From the NCBI RefSeq assembly GCF_000518745.1, contig NZ_JAEE01000010.1, forward strand, positions 38,527 to 96,061: DNA of 57,535 nucleotides. The letters are read 5' to 3'. A program made the translations under genes and the position numbers. The stretch comes from Phaseolibacter flectens ATCC 12775 (lineage in GTDB: Bacteria; Pseudomonadota; Gammaproteobacteria; Enterobacterales; Enterobacteriaceae). Each line of letters starts with the position of its first letter. Position 1 is the stretch's first letter. The notes under the pieces were generated by a model. The model searched no databases and was not told where the DNA came from. It saw nothing but the letters and a program-made list of their open reading frames with translations. Below, in pieces: positions 47,801 to 54,902 of this stretch.

Positions 47801-50800
47801 TTGATGTACTAAAGCGGCTTGAGTAGTCGCAAAGGTATGCTGAATAAACTGCGTGACACTCTCGTTCTCATCAGCTTGCAGACGTAACGGTAACACATTA
47901 ACAAAAAATCCGATCAGTCTCTCAACTTCAGGCTGATTACGATTGATCATCGGGCTACCAATGATAATCTCCTGCTGGACGCAATAATGGCGAAGCATCA
48001 GAGCAAAACCACTTAACAAAACCGTATGCAGTGACACATTCTGTTCTTCAGCCATTGTCTGCAAACGTTCAATTAACGAAGCTGGCAGGATCTGTTGGTG
48101 ACAAGCCCCTTGCACATCAAAATGCGCAGGTCGCTTAAAATCAATAGGTAGCGACAAATGTTGATAATTCTCGAGCTGTTTTAACCAGTAATCCAGGTCG
48201 GGTTGGTTGGTTGCAGACTGCTGCTGTTGCCAACTGGCGTAATCACTGTACTGAATGGGTAAAGGCGCAAGCTGCGTTACGGCTTCATCCGTTAATTGTC
48301 GATATATCGTCTCTAGATCCTCGAGCAAAATGCGTAATGACCAGCCATCAAAAGCGATATGATGAAACACCAGTAAACATTCAGTCACTTCGGACTGGTC
48401 AGACCGAGTACGATGAACCAATGCTGCCCGTACTGGTATGTGTTTAGCGAGATCAAACGGTTGAGTTAAACTCGCTTCAAGCCAGCGCTGATACATGTGT
48501 GGTGATAATCGACACTCTGTCACGACTAAGGCCTGTGTCGTAACCTGTTGCCAAGTACTACCGTCTTGTTCTGTGACAATGACAGTCCGTAAGATCTGAT
48601 GCCGTTCCACCAACTGCTGAAGTGCCCGTTTGAATTTATCGTGCTGACATGAGTTATCTAATTGAAAAAGAAAAGGAATATGATAATGCGCCTGACCTTG
48701 ATCAAGATGATCAATATACCAGAGACGAGCTTGTTGCGTTGACAGCGGCGCACGAGACAAAGATAACGCTGGGATAACTAACTTATTTTGTGGCTGAGGC
48801 TTTTCACGAGACTGTTGGAGATGTTGCGCCAGTTCTTCCACCGAGGGGTGGGCATTAAACTCGACCACACTCAGTGAGATCGACAAGGACTTGTGGATCT
48901 CATGGCATAAACGGATAGCTAAAATTGAATTCCCGCCACTTCGATAAAAATTATCATCAATGCTCACGGTTCGATTTAGCAGCGATGAAAAGAGATCGGC
49001 CAACGTGGCTTCTAATGGGGTTTGTGGTAGACGCTGTGGCGTATCACGCTTGATTTCCGTTGGCGTAGGCAATGCGCTGAAATCAATTTTACCATTTAAA
49101 TTCAATGGAATAGATTCAACTCTCATGATAGCCTGAGGTAACATGTAATGAGGGAGTCGCTGAGACAGAAAATGCATCACCTGTTGCTGAGTCACGGTTT
49201 CATTGGCTACATACCATGCTAACAATTGTGGCGATTGCTTACCGTGCGCCCGGACAACAGCCTGCTGCACGCTAGGTACATTCAATAATGACTGTTCAAT
49301 TTCATCAAGTTCAATCCGATAACCATTAATCTTAACCTGATGATCAAGGCGACCCTGATACTGAAAACGTCCATCCGATGAGCGACAGACTAAGTCACCA
49401 GTGTGATAAAGTCTCTCAAAACCAGGTTCAAAGCAGAAAGGATTGGTCACAAAGCTTTTGTCTGTCAGCTCACTCTGATTCAGGTAACCTTTAGCCAGTG
49501 CAGGGCCACTGATACACAGTTCCCCCATGACACCATCCGGTACGGGATTCATATACTGATCGACGACAACCAGCTGCACCCCTGCAATAGCCTGTCCCAG
49601 ATCCTTCGCACTCTCCTGCCAGTCAGAATTCAGTGTGACGAGGACTGAGGCTTCGGTTGGTCCATAAGCATTCACTAACCTTATTGGGCAGTGACGATAA
49701 TGATCCACGATATCTTGAGAGGTACTCTCTCCCCCTAATAACAGGGTATGTAGTGACCGTGGGAACTCGGGGTAGGTGGTCAATAAGGCAGGAGGCAGGA
49801 GGGCTACATTAATTTGCCACTGCTCAAGGTATTTTAGCAATAAGGACAGATCCTGACGCATCCGTTCTGATGCGATACATAAATGATGTCCCTGAGTCAA
49901 CGCAAGAAATGTTTCACAAACATGCGCATCAAATACCATTGCTGCAAATTGCAAAATAGTCTGAGCCTTAGGATCCGTTTCCGCCACCAGATCCTGAACG
50001 GCAGCAACCATATTGATCACGCCAGTATGGGAAACCAAGGTACCTTTAGGTTTACCCGAGGTACCCGAGGTATAAATCACATAAGCGGTATCATCGCCTC
50101 TTGCCTGCAACGTCGGTAGGTAAGTGGTAAAAGCTTCAGTGAAATCTAGCTGATCCAAATACAAAGTCTGAACATTGGGGTACTGAGACAAGGTAGAGCC
50201 GTATTCCCGATGAGTCAGCACTAAAGTCTGCCCAAGATCGTCAAATATATACTGCAGACGATGTTCAGGCATCGTGGTATCCAAAGGTACATAAGCCAAA
50301 CCTAATCTCAAAATTGCTAAGATCGCAATAACCGATTCATTTCCTTTAGGAAGGTAACAAGCAAAATAATCCCCTCGCTGGAGAGGTCGACCGAATAATT
50401 GCTGATATTGCATCGCCAGTTTGAGTGCAACACGGTGGCTAAGTTGCCATAACGTCTGATAGTCAATGGTGCCATTTTCATCCGTCAGTGCCTGACGATG
50501 TGGGTAGTTGGCGGCCTGTTTATCAAATAAATCAATCAAGGTGTTTGCCGGATCGAGTTGAGATCGACTCGGTTTACTCGACAAGGCAAACTGTTGCACA
50601 TCCATCGGTAACAGCGGGTAACTATCAAGAGATCGCGACATATCGACGGAAAGCTGTTGAAACAAATATTCAAAGCTTTTTGCCATATTTTCTGCTAATA
50701 GATCACTCACTTTATCTGAAGAATATCTGAGTCTAAAAATGAAATCGTCGTTCACCGGCTGATATTCAAAAATCATTGAGGCTCCGGCCAAATTAAGATT

Positions 50801-51886
50801 AATCTCTCTATTTTCTTGGAGTGTACAATCCTCAAAATTCAGATGCATTTCCTGAATAAATGCTTGGCTAAAACAAATGTCTAGCTTATTTATTTTCGAC
50901 TGAGTGATTGCGTCATAAATTGGTAACGCTGAGTGGCGTAATCCCTGTCCTGCTTTCAGTTCACTGTGGTAATGTAACGTTTGTTTATAGCTATCGTTAA
51001 AGGTTTGCCCCGCGACTAAACTGAATGGAAACACCGCGGTATTGACCTGAGATCCAAACGCCAATTTAGCATTCTTCACCATCGCAATCGGATAACTCAA
51101 ATAAATATCCTGTTGGTTACAATAACGAGAGACAACCGCTGCCCATAAGGTTTTAAAAGCCATAAAATGGCTACAATGCCTGACCTGCTTTTTAAAAACC
51201 TGCCAACGTTCAGCCGTGATCGTAAATTGGATAGGTCGTTGCTGTGAAGACATTGGGTAACAATTTAAACGAGGCAATTGAACACTGACTGGACAGATGT
51301 TCAATTTATTCGTCCAAAACTGACTTGAATTCAGATTTTGCTTTAAAAAATCAACTTTATCGTTTAATGCTTGGTTACTGTCATGGATTTCTTTTTCTGA
51401 AATCTTTAAACAAGGATCGATATTTTTATTATTGTAAAAGCTCTCAATGACAGAATAGAACTCTGCCCCTGTGACGCCATCGATAAGGCAATGATGTATA
51501 ACAACAATTAACCTATATTCTAACTCATCCTTTTTTATCAAAAAAAATCTGGCTGGAATTTCCTTATCAAGCTGAAATTGAACCTTGAGCAGTTGAATGG
51601 CATCTACTGGCTTATCATATATTATAAGCGAAGGTTTTTCGGGACATTCAACCCAATAAAGCTCATCATTAATCAAACCTAACTTCTTGTTTAATAATGG
51701 ATAATTTTCAACAATCTTTAAAAAAGTTTTCTTCAGCCTTTCTATATCCAAATTACCTTTAATATTTTGATCAAGGATCATGTTATATTCTGTGCTCTTT
51801 TTGTTAAGAAGATACTCATTCCAGAATATTTTTGTATAGGAAGACGCGATAATACCATTATCCATTTTATTATAAATCAAATCCAT
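41828..51886 (-). CDS. Three-module nonribosomal peptide synthetase with terminal thioesterase
   Basis: A 3352-residue synthetase arranged C-A-T-C-A-T-C-A-T-TE. Condensation motifs: HHCLIDG (131-137), HHIAFDG (1175-1181), HHVVFDG (2218-2224). Adenylation cores: YTSGTSGKPKG near 605, YTSGSTGTPKG near 1643, FTSGSTGVPKG near 2690. Carrier serines: S987, S2033 and S3082 (the last in LGGTS). Thioesterase: GWSLGG with Ser 3208. It should make a tripeptide and release it by hydrolysis or cyclisation. An intact starter C domain suggests an acylated first residue or an unseen upstream unit. No epimerase or methyltransferase domain is seen. By-eye binding-pocket codes are A1 DACLLGAVL, A2 DLYLIGILF and A3 DIFNVVTIW, which I cannot assign to amino acids reliably. 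No transporter or phosphopantetheinyl transferase lies nearby. Confidence 0.95.
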   Translation of the reverse strand: MDLIYNKMDNGIIASSYTKIFWNEYLLNKKSTEYNMILDQNIKGNLDIERLKKTFLKIVENYPLLNKKLGLINDELYWVECPEKPSLIIYDKPVDAIQLLKVQFQLDKEIPARFFLIKKDELEYRLIVVIHHCLIDGVTGAEFYSVIESFYNNKNIDPCLKISEKEIHDSNQALNDKVDFLKQNLNSSQFWTNKLNICPVSVQLPRLNCYPMSSQQRPIQFTITAERWQVFKKQVRHCSHFMAFKTLWAAVVSRYCNQQDIYLSYPIAMVKNAKLAFGSQVNTAVFPFSLVAGQTFNDSYKQTLHYHSELKAGQGLRHSALPIYDAITQSKINKLDICFSQAFIQEMHLNFEDCTLQENREINLNLAGASMIFEYQPVNDDFIFRLRYSSDKVSDLLAENMAKSFEYLFQQLSVDMSRSLDSYPLLPMDVQQFALSSKPSRSQLDPANTLIDLFDKQAANYPHRQALTDENGTIDYQTLWQLSHRVALKLAMQYQQLFGRPLQRGDYFACYLPKGNESVIAILAILRLGLAYVPLDTTMPEHRLQYIFDDLGQTLVLTHREYGSTLSQYPNVQTLYLDQLDFTEAFTTYLPTLQARGDDTAYVIYTSGTSGKPKGTLVSHTGVINMVAAVQDLVAETDPKAQTILQFAAMVFDAHVCETFLALTQGHHLCIASERMRQDLSLLLKYLEQWQINVALLPPALLTTYPEFPRSLHTLLLGGESTSQDIVDHYRHCPIRLVNAYGPTEASVLVTLNSDWQESAKDLGQAIAGVQLVVVDQYMNPVPDGVMGELCISGPALAKGYLNQSELTDKSFVTNPFCFEPGFERLYHTGDLVCRSSDGRFQYQGRLDHQVKINGYRIELDEIEQSLLNVPSVQQAVVRAHGKQSPQLLAWYVANETVTQQQVMHFLSQRLPHYMLPQAIMRVESIPLNLNGKIDFSALPTPTEIKRDTPQRLPQTPLEATLADLFSSLLNRTVSIDDNFYRSGGNSILAIRLCHEIHKSLSISLSVVEFNAHPSVEELAQHLQQSREKPQPQNKLVIPALSLSRAPLSTQQARLWYIDHLDQGQAHYHIPFLFQLDNSCQHDKFKRALQQLVERHQILRTVIVTEQDGSTWQQVTTQALVVTECRLSPHMYQRWLEASLTQPFDLAKHIPVRAALVHRTRSDQSEVTECLLVFHHIAFDGWSLRILLEDLETIYRQLTDEAVTQLAPLPIQYSDYASWQQQQSATNQPDLDYWLKQLENYQHLSLPIDFKRPAHFDVQGACHQQILPASLIERLQTMAEEQNVSLHTVLLSGFALMLRHYCVQQEIIIGSPMINRNQPEVERLIGFFVNVLPLRLQADENESVTQFIQHTFATTQAALVHQSLSFDELVQHLEPHRDLSRHPVFQVIFSIEEQESVSLPLLTPISLQHFDTCAKYDLGLRVQFTDEQVSAIFNYPIALFKAETIRLLASYFERVLQQMVDAPERNISHLQLLDQPSYQRLYAAPHYHQPVYDYHRRLYDDFIEMAHCLPDNIALIDEHGEMSYRQLYQAATLLANQLYQDPQIQGEAIAFLLPKGRLQPIAMLGIMLAGKAFLPMDSTWPLQRQRQVMQQAGINGMITDSLQSDHPCYQILLHGDQPLSQASEGDKAPLVSVMPSDLAYIIYTSGSTGTPKGVAIMHQGVVNTLQGCQQCIPLTYRDRVLALSAPSFDLAIYDIFAAFSAGAAVVFPHENKRYQPAHWFELIESYHVSVWLSAPALMEVLLDYLENQCLSSQVMSLRTVIVGGDWIPITLARRVNQHFHHAQSYSIGGATETSLFSLLYPIPSGVIKTRSIPYGWALPHQYCYIFDSQLEPVAIGVKGEIYIGGAGIAREYWKDTEKTEQSFIWHPKLAMRLYKSGDYGRWMEDGNIEFLGRADFQLKINGYRVETGEIENTLLGIAAITSACVWICEAFDNKLVAWYVAPEALDEREIKQVLAQSLPFYMQPQALVHLTELPLTNNGKVDRKQLPAPILTDEHALLPETHLEKQCCQIWAELLSLENVSVNRNFFALGGNSLKAIQLTYRMKNQLNMDVSLSELAIGSGIRELCLKHSAVAEPVVSAYPVALGQKTYCLSQAQKQLFFIERLNGASSLYHVPLLWQLDETVELNAFEQALRWVMARHQGVSCRFITSAQGELYSEYAPHHLEIAQQQVNEADWSSHLEQWLSEPFDLEKDIPVRISLIHCQQPDHSGVIYCLLVLHHVVFDGTSIPILYQEVDHAYQAFLQKRLPSLAPLSLQYGDYAQWQQQRLHSPEKQRLVNWWQAYLQDWQPLCLPVDFVRPAQFDHHGENVLRSLPLSLVEKIQHQAASEGISEYAFYCSAFAILLGRFSDQQDILIGSPMVDRPDEQTQALMGYFVNSQPLRVKLRPDLTPQEIRRQLFSQILQIYQHQLPLDQIMDALNVPRDLSSHALFQTLFLFEQQSSLTPPTWLQPQDLGLHYPLAKFDLTLNVSLNDKNPQVVFNFATALFSRETVGYLADYYLCILQQLVMKEISSVSAIKLISDEHVATLRQQREATPPQYDFKRPIWADFVSWVQKTPHALALIDSLGCMSYVDLYHAALRLAGQLRQSQAMQGQAIAVLVEKGRAQLIAVIACGLAGKPYLPMDFAWPESRRNEVMKQAKAEMAIVSQPWQGLPGTALVTINGWGQVDELAEYPGEVSPAQVSAEDMAYVIFTSGSTGVPKGVAVSHQGAVNTIVDTIDKLELNANDRALAISALSFDISVFDIYGMLSAGASLVFPTEQQRFQPEQWLQLLVKHQVTFWNSAPSVMSLLVEYIETLATPPAVKVRHVVLVGEVIAKTLAPRLYRWIPDCVVQSTGGATESSIWSIHYAIPNDNPNWPSVPYGKPMQHQTFYILDADLHPQPVGIPGEQYIGGAGVALGYINNPVLTDERFIWHEALGERLYRTGDRGRWLPDGNMEFLGRIDFQVKLNGYRIELNEVEHVAMACAEMVSCCAIVSEQQDLQQLILYYVCKQPLDETQLLSAMSQRLPLYMLPAQLICLESMPLNANGKLDRKALPAPATGAAVSAYVAPVTVQQKALCQLWQQALERTQVGITDNFFALGGTSLKAIALCAQMSRVLERQVQVVELFQKGSIKALLKSDSAKLSWAMNRASAELKTVWLIHPAMTGAEAFNDLAQAADGKVHCRAIDNYNLYHQPAITELSDLAERYLLEMESVQPITPDSQIAILGWSLGGIIALQIAALLEQRGVTHLSVLLLDSFYQQKLTRQIDKEKQLAILGITGDAAQRAMAISEIEHHLAGSAVSSPLQHTKVTLLKATESASDLASDELQQLIQCEDNGLRAIVPDLSIERLACTHQNIIEHQEVIIQHLLSSFN

Positions 51887-52538
51887 TTTAATATTTCCTA
51901 AAATAAAGCAAAATCATGTCAAATACATTAGACACGACCTGGTGTTCCAATATATTTTTTCAACTAATTTTATAAATAGCAATCATAGATTGATGTTGAA
52001 TAAAATTTTAAGAAATAGCAAAATAAAGTCAAATGACGATTTAATAAAATGGAAACCACAAACCCAACTTTACTTGAAATATCACAAAAAGTTAATTAAA
52101 CCAGTAAAAACATACTGATACAAATAAAAATTAAAATAAATGAATAGGATTAAATAAAGGTTAATAAGAAATGGAAAGATTAAATCCTATAAAAAGACAT
52201 TGTCATTAACATACTTATTACATTATTGAAGATAATGTGAATGCGAATGGAATAGATTAACTTAATTTTTATGATTGATTATCACGAAACATCCCAAAAA
52301 AACACCAATAAAATAATTCACCAAATAAAAAATCACTGTCAGTGAATATAAAAAGTGAAATAAAAGAATAACGTTCTAACAAATTAAAATCATTTGCTTT
52401 GATATGAATAATTGACAATACGTATTACAGTGAATTTAACCATGCATAAATTACCTACCGAAGGTACCATGATATAAAAAAACCGATTCTTGAGTAAAAA
52501 GACGATCAGATTTTATTCATAACAACAAACATAAAAAG
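51887..52538. other. AT-rich region upstream of the NRPS gene
   Basis: About 650 very AT-rich bases. They should include the NRPS promoter. No gene, Fur box or other operator is recognisable, so no iron control of the NRPS is indicated. Confidence 0.55.
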
Positions 52539-52949
52539 TTATTTGTCGCCCTTTTTCAGCTTGACATACACTTGGGGTACTAAGACTTGCTCAGTGCGCC
52601 CATCCGGTAAACGCACCGATTGTTCAACCAGCCACACCATATCGCCCGTCATTAAGGCCATTTGGGCTGGCGTGAGGGCAACACCTGGCGTCAGGGGGTA
52701 GTGACGCATAAAAGCAATGCCATTATCCATGAAGTCTTTGAATTGTTCTTCATCATTCTGGTAATTGCTTAAATAACGCTGATCTCTGAGTTGGATAAGC
52801 TGTTGTTCGTAATAGCCATCCCCGAGGCTTTTATGCACGTGGGATGGCTCGCTGAGCAAGGCATTTTGCATGTAGTCACTGCCCAACCAGTGTCGCTGAT
52901 TGGTGAAACGGAGAGCGGTTTGCACTAAATACGGACCGGCCGCACCCGG
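52539..52949 (-). pseudogene. CdiA/filamentous haemagglutinin fragment (central region)
   Basis: This frame encodes a conserved internal piece of CdiA/FHA proteins: PGAAGPYLVQTALRFTNQ, WLGSDYMQNALL, KSLGDGYYEQQLIQLRDQRYL, and TPAQMALMTGDMVWLVEQSVRLPDGRTEQVLVPQVYV. A stop precedes the first residue and the frame ends in unrelated KLKKGDK, so it has neither the TPS secretion domain nor a toxin. In an intact CdiA this piece lies well before the pretoxin domain. Here it is downstream of toxin fragments, which shows rearrangement of the locus. Expression of a 137-residue product is possible but unlikely to be meaningful. Confidence 0.85.
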
Positions 52950-53073
52950 TTACAAAGCAAAGAGACTGCAGGCTCGTATACCCAGTTACCTTCGGAATGC
53001 AGAGTTGGTAGCGGTGTTTTTTGCTTTCAGATCAAAAGAGGAGCTCAACAAGATCTTTTTAATCTACGGTATA

Positions 53074-53547
53074 TTATTCAGGGGTGCTCTTCGATACCTC
53101 TGATTTTTTCAATGCCATACCCTGATCCTGCTCAAAGTCCTTTAGGGTAATTAAGAATTTTAATGCACTTTCAACTCCACACTTAGCGGTTTTCAGAGGA
53201 GCTACCCCGTTATTTGTTAGACCTGTATGTTGTTCAGGGGTTCTCTTCGATACATTCCATTTTGCCCTCGCCATATCCGGATCCTGCTCAAAGTCCTTCA
53301 CGGCCATTCTTAATTTTAATGCCATTTCAGGCTGGGGTGGTCTCGGAGGAGCTTCCTGGTTCCTTGTGAGTCCTGTATTTACATTCATATATTGAGGAGC
53401 ACATTGAGATTTATTCGGATTATTTACACTATTTCTAACAGTTAGAATATTAGAAGAAAAGGATGTCGTATCTTTAGGTTGTTGTATTACCGAGGGAGGC
53501 AGAGCATTAATCCTTTGGTCAAAACGAGTTTCTTTTATTGCTTTCAT
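53074..53547 (-). CDS. Unknown protein with a duplicated 50-residue unit
   Basis: From ATG 53547 (MKAIKETRFDQ, with GGAAATAGG upstream) the product has 157 residues. A Ser/Asn/Pro-rich N-terminal half is followed by two related units, TGLTRNQEAPP to SKRTPEQH and TGLTNNGVAPL to SKSTPE. Each contains a helical core (ALKLRMAVKDFEQDPDMA, ALKFLITLKDFEQDQGMA). The DNA of the two units is also clearly related, so the duplication is fairly recent. No signal peptide, membrane segment or known family is seen. It sits inside a CDI fragment array, so a role in toxin or immunity is possible but unsupported. Confidence 0.5.
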   Translation of the reverse strand: MKAIKETRFDQRINALPPSVIQQPKDTTSFSSNILTVRNSVNNPNKSQCAPQYMNVNTGLTRNQEAPPRPPQPEMALKLRMAVKDFEQDPDMARAKWNVSKRTPEQHTGLTNNGVAPLKTAKCGVESALKFLITLKDFEQDQGMALKKSEVSKSTPE

Positions 53548-53590
53548 ATGCCTATTTCCGAGTTTAAGGTTTTTGAATTTAGATTCGATT

Positions 53591-53752
53591 TCAATCCTGT
53601 AATGTAACAACACCAACTTCATGTTGTATAGAAAAAAGACACCCTACATCTACAATTTGAGCGTTTTCTATTAATTTAGGCTTGCCGTACAACAATGGAA
53701 TTTCGCGCTGTAGCTGCCGAAATTCCCGAAGCTGAACTGTATACACACCCAC
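53591..53752 (-). CDS. Small unknown ORF, 53 residues
   Basis: A frame from GTG 53752 reads VGVYTVQLREFRQLQREIPL and continues GKPKLIENAQIVDVGCLF to a TGA at 53591. It is strikingly protein-like for its length and more GC-rich than its surroundings. A neighbouring frame just upstream (about 53757-53840) reads VRGGARKECYVNEAAGQDAA, so the two may be halves of one frame-shifted sequence. No family is recognised. Confidence 0.35.
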   Translation of the reverse strand: MGVYTVQLREFRQLQREIPLLYGKPKLIENAQIVDVGCLFSIQHEVGVVTLQD

Positions 53753-53826
53753 CTAGTCCGACCGCTGCGTCTTGTCCGGCAGCCTCATTAACATAACATT
53801 CCTTGCGTGCACCGCCCCGGACGAGT

Positions 53827-54196
53827 TCAGCGCGAATGTGGCGTCAGCCCGGCAAAACCGGCAGTAAACTCCTCGGAAAACCGCGCCGCCTTCGCCCGCT
53901 CGCTCGGATCTTGCTTCGCTTTTGCCGCCTGAATCTCACCATTGGTACGCACAATATCAGCGACCTGCCCCCCAATTTCACTGAGGCGCTGGCTTTCTGC
54001 TAACCGCTGCTGCGCTTTCTCTTTATCAAAGATTGGCCTTAAACCTTGATTCGCATGCTCGGTATCACGGCTGAGGCTGTTGACATCCTGCTGCTGGTTG
54101 GTTTTATCATAAACAGTAATGCTGCCTTCACTAGCGGTGCTGGATGCAATGATCGTCAAGAGCCAAGTTACTCAGGCTGTTGAGCATGTCGGAAGA
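53827..54196 (-). pseudogene. CdiA pretoxin-region fragment, frame-shifted
   Basis: This piece repeats the start of the orphan CdiA-CT gene at 54899-56545. SSDMLNSLSNLAL in one frame is followed, after a frameshift near 54159, by ITVYDKTNQQQDVNSLSRDT, IFDKEKAQQRLAESQRLSEI and IVRTNGEIQAAKAKQDPSER. Homology stops at AKAA and the frame ends in an unrelated tail (RFSEEFTAGFAGLTPHSR). It has lost the VENN region and the toxin. It appears to be the remains of an older CdiA-CT cassette replaced by recombination. Confidence 0.85.
53894..54072. repeat. 179-bp direct repeat shared by two CDI modules (copy 1)
   Basis: This segment matches 56151-56329 over the same 179 bases with about ten differences by eye. 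It encodes the conserved stretch just upstream of the variable CdiA region and offers a target for homologous recombination between cassettes. Confidence 0.9.
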
Positions 54197-54290
54197 GGTG
54201 CGACTAAAGAGAAGGATTAACACAAACGCGGGTTGAAGGAGTCTCACCACCGATAGCCCGCTAATCACAACCAACTAAGCAGGAATTGAT

Positions 54291-54520
54291 ATGGCTAAGA
54301 CACATCATAAGCCAGAGACAGAAGGCACTTACCACCAAATTAAGACAGAATACCGTGGGATATGTTCGTGACCATATTAAACATCAACCATCACCATCGA
54401 TTATTCTTAAAGGTCACTGGATGGGGTAGCTTGGATTTGAGACGGGTAGGAAGATTGAGGTGAGTTATCAGCAAGGTGAGCTGATTATACGGCTGGTTAA
54501 GGATTTATTGGTGAGTAAAA
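54291..54520 (+). pseudogene. Broken SymE-like toxin gene
   Basis: Starting at ATG 54291 the frame reads MAKTHHKPETEGTYHQIKTE and then stops. In another frame, SIILKGHWMG, an in-frame TAG, LGFETGRKIEVSYQQGELII and RLVKDL follow. The combined pattern I-L-x-G-x-W-(L)-x-x-(A)GF-x-x-G-x-x-(I/V)-x-V matches the SymE family of SOS-induced RNA-targeting toxins. One frameshift and one nonsense codon make it inactive. SymE-like genes are often found beside CDI and RHS loci. It is transcribed opposite to the CDI genes. Confidence 0.75.
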
Positions 54521-54551
54521 ATATCCCGGCCGCTGGGGCTGGGATTTCCGT

Positions 54552-54902
54552 TCAATGTGGGATGTTAGTCATCAACTCATTAATTTTTTCTGCATCTTCC
54601 GGATGAAGTTGCAGATATCTTTCACAAGCTAAATTTATATATTTAAATCCAGTCTCTTCTGATACGATGATCTCGCCCTCCCATACACCGAACATCATTC
54701 CTTCAAAATGTAAATCAGGATCTATACCTTGTAGATCAGGATAGTGAAAATAAGTCTCATTGATAACAAACCCCTGTTTTTTTTTGATTTTATCAACCCC
54801 ATATAAAAACTTTCCTTGCAGATGTAATGAGTTAAAAAAGTCCTTTAAAACCCATTCATCATCTTTTTCATAATCTATTAGTTCAAACAGATATTCGTTC
54901 AT
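54552..54902 (-). CDS. cdiI: CDI immunity protein for the orphan EndoU-like toxin
   Basis: A 116-residue, acidic, soluble protein (MNEYLFELIDYEKDDEWVLK and onward). Its ATG overlaps the toxin stop by 4 bases, the usual arrangement of cdiA-CT/cdiI pairs, in which the small product binds and neutralises its cognate toxin. The segment FEGMMFGVWEGEIIVSEETG followed by LACERYLQLHPEDAEKINEL resembles known immunity proteins for nuclease-type CdiA-CTs. Specific for its toxin; it should not protect against the other pair at the right edge. Confidence 0.8.
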   Translation of the reverse strand: MNEYLFELIDYEKDDEWVLKDFFNSLHLQGKFLYGVDKIKKKQGFVINETYFHYPDLQGIDPDLHFEGMMFGVWEGEIIVSEETGFKYINLACERYLQLHPEDAEKINELMTNIPH

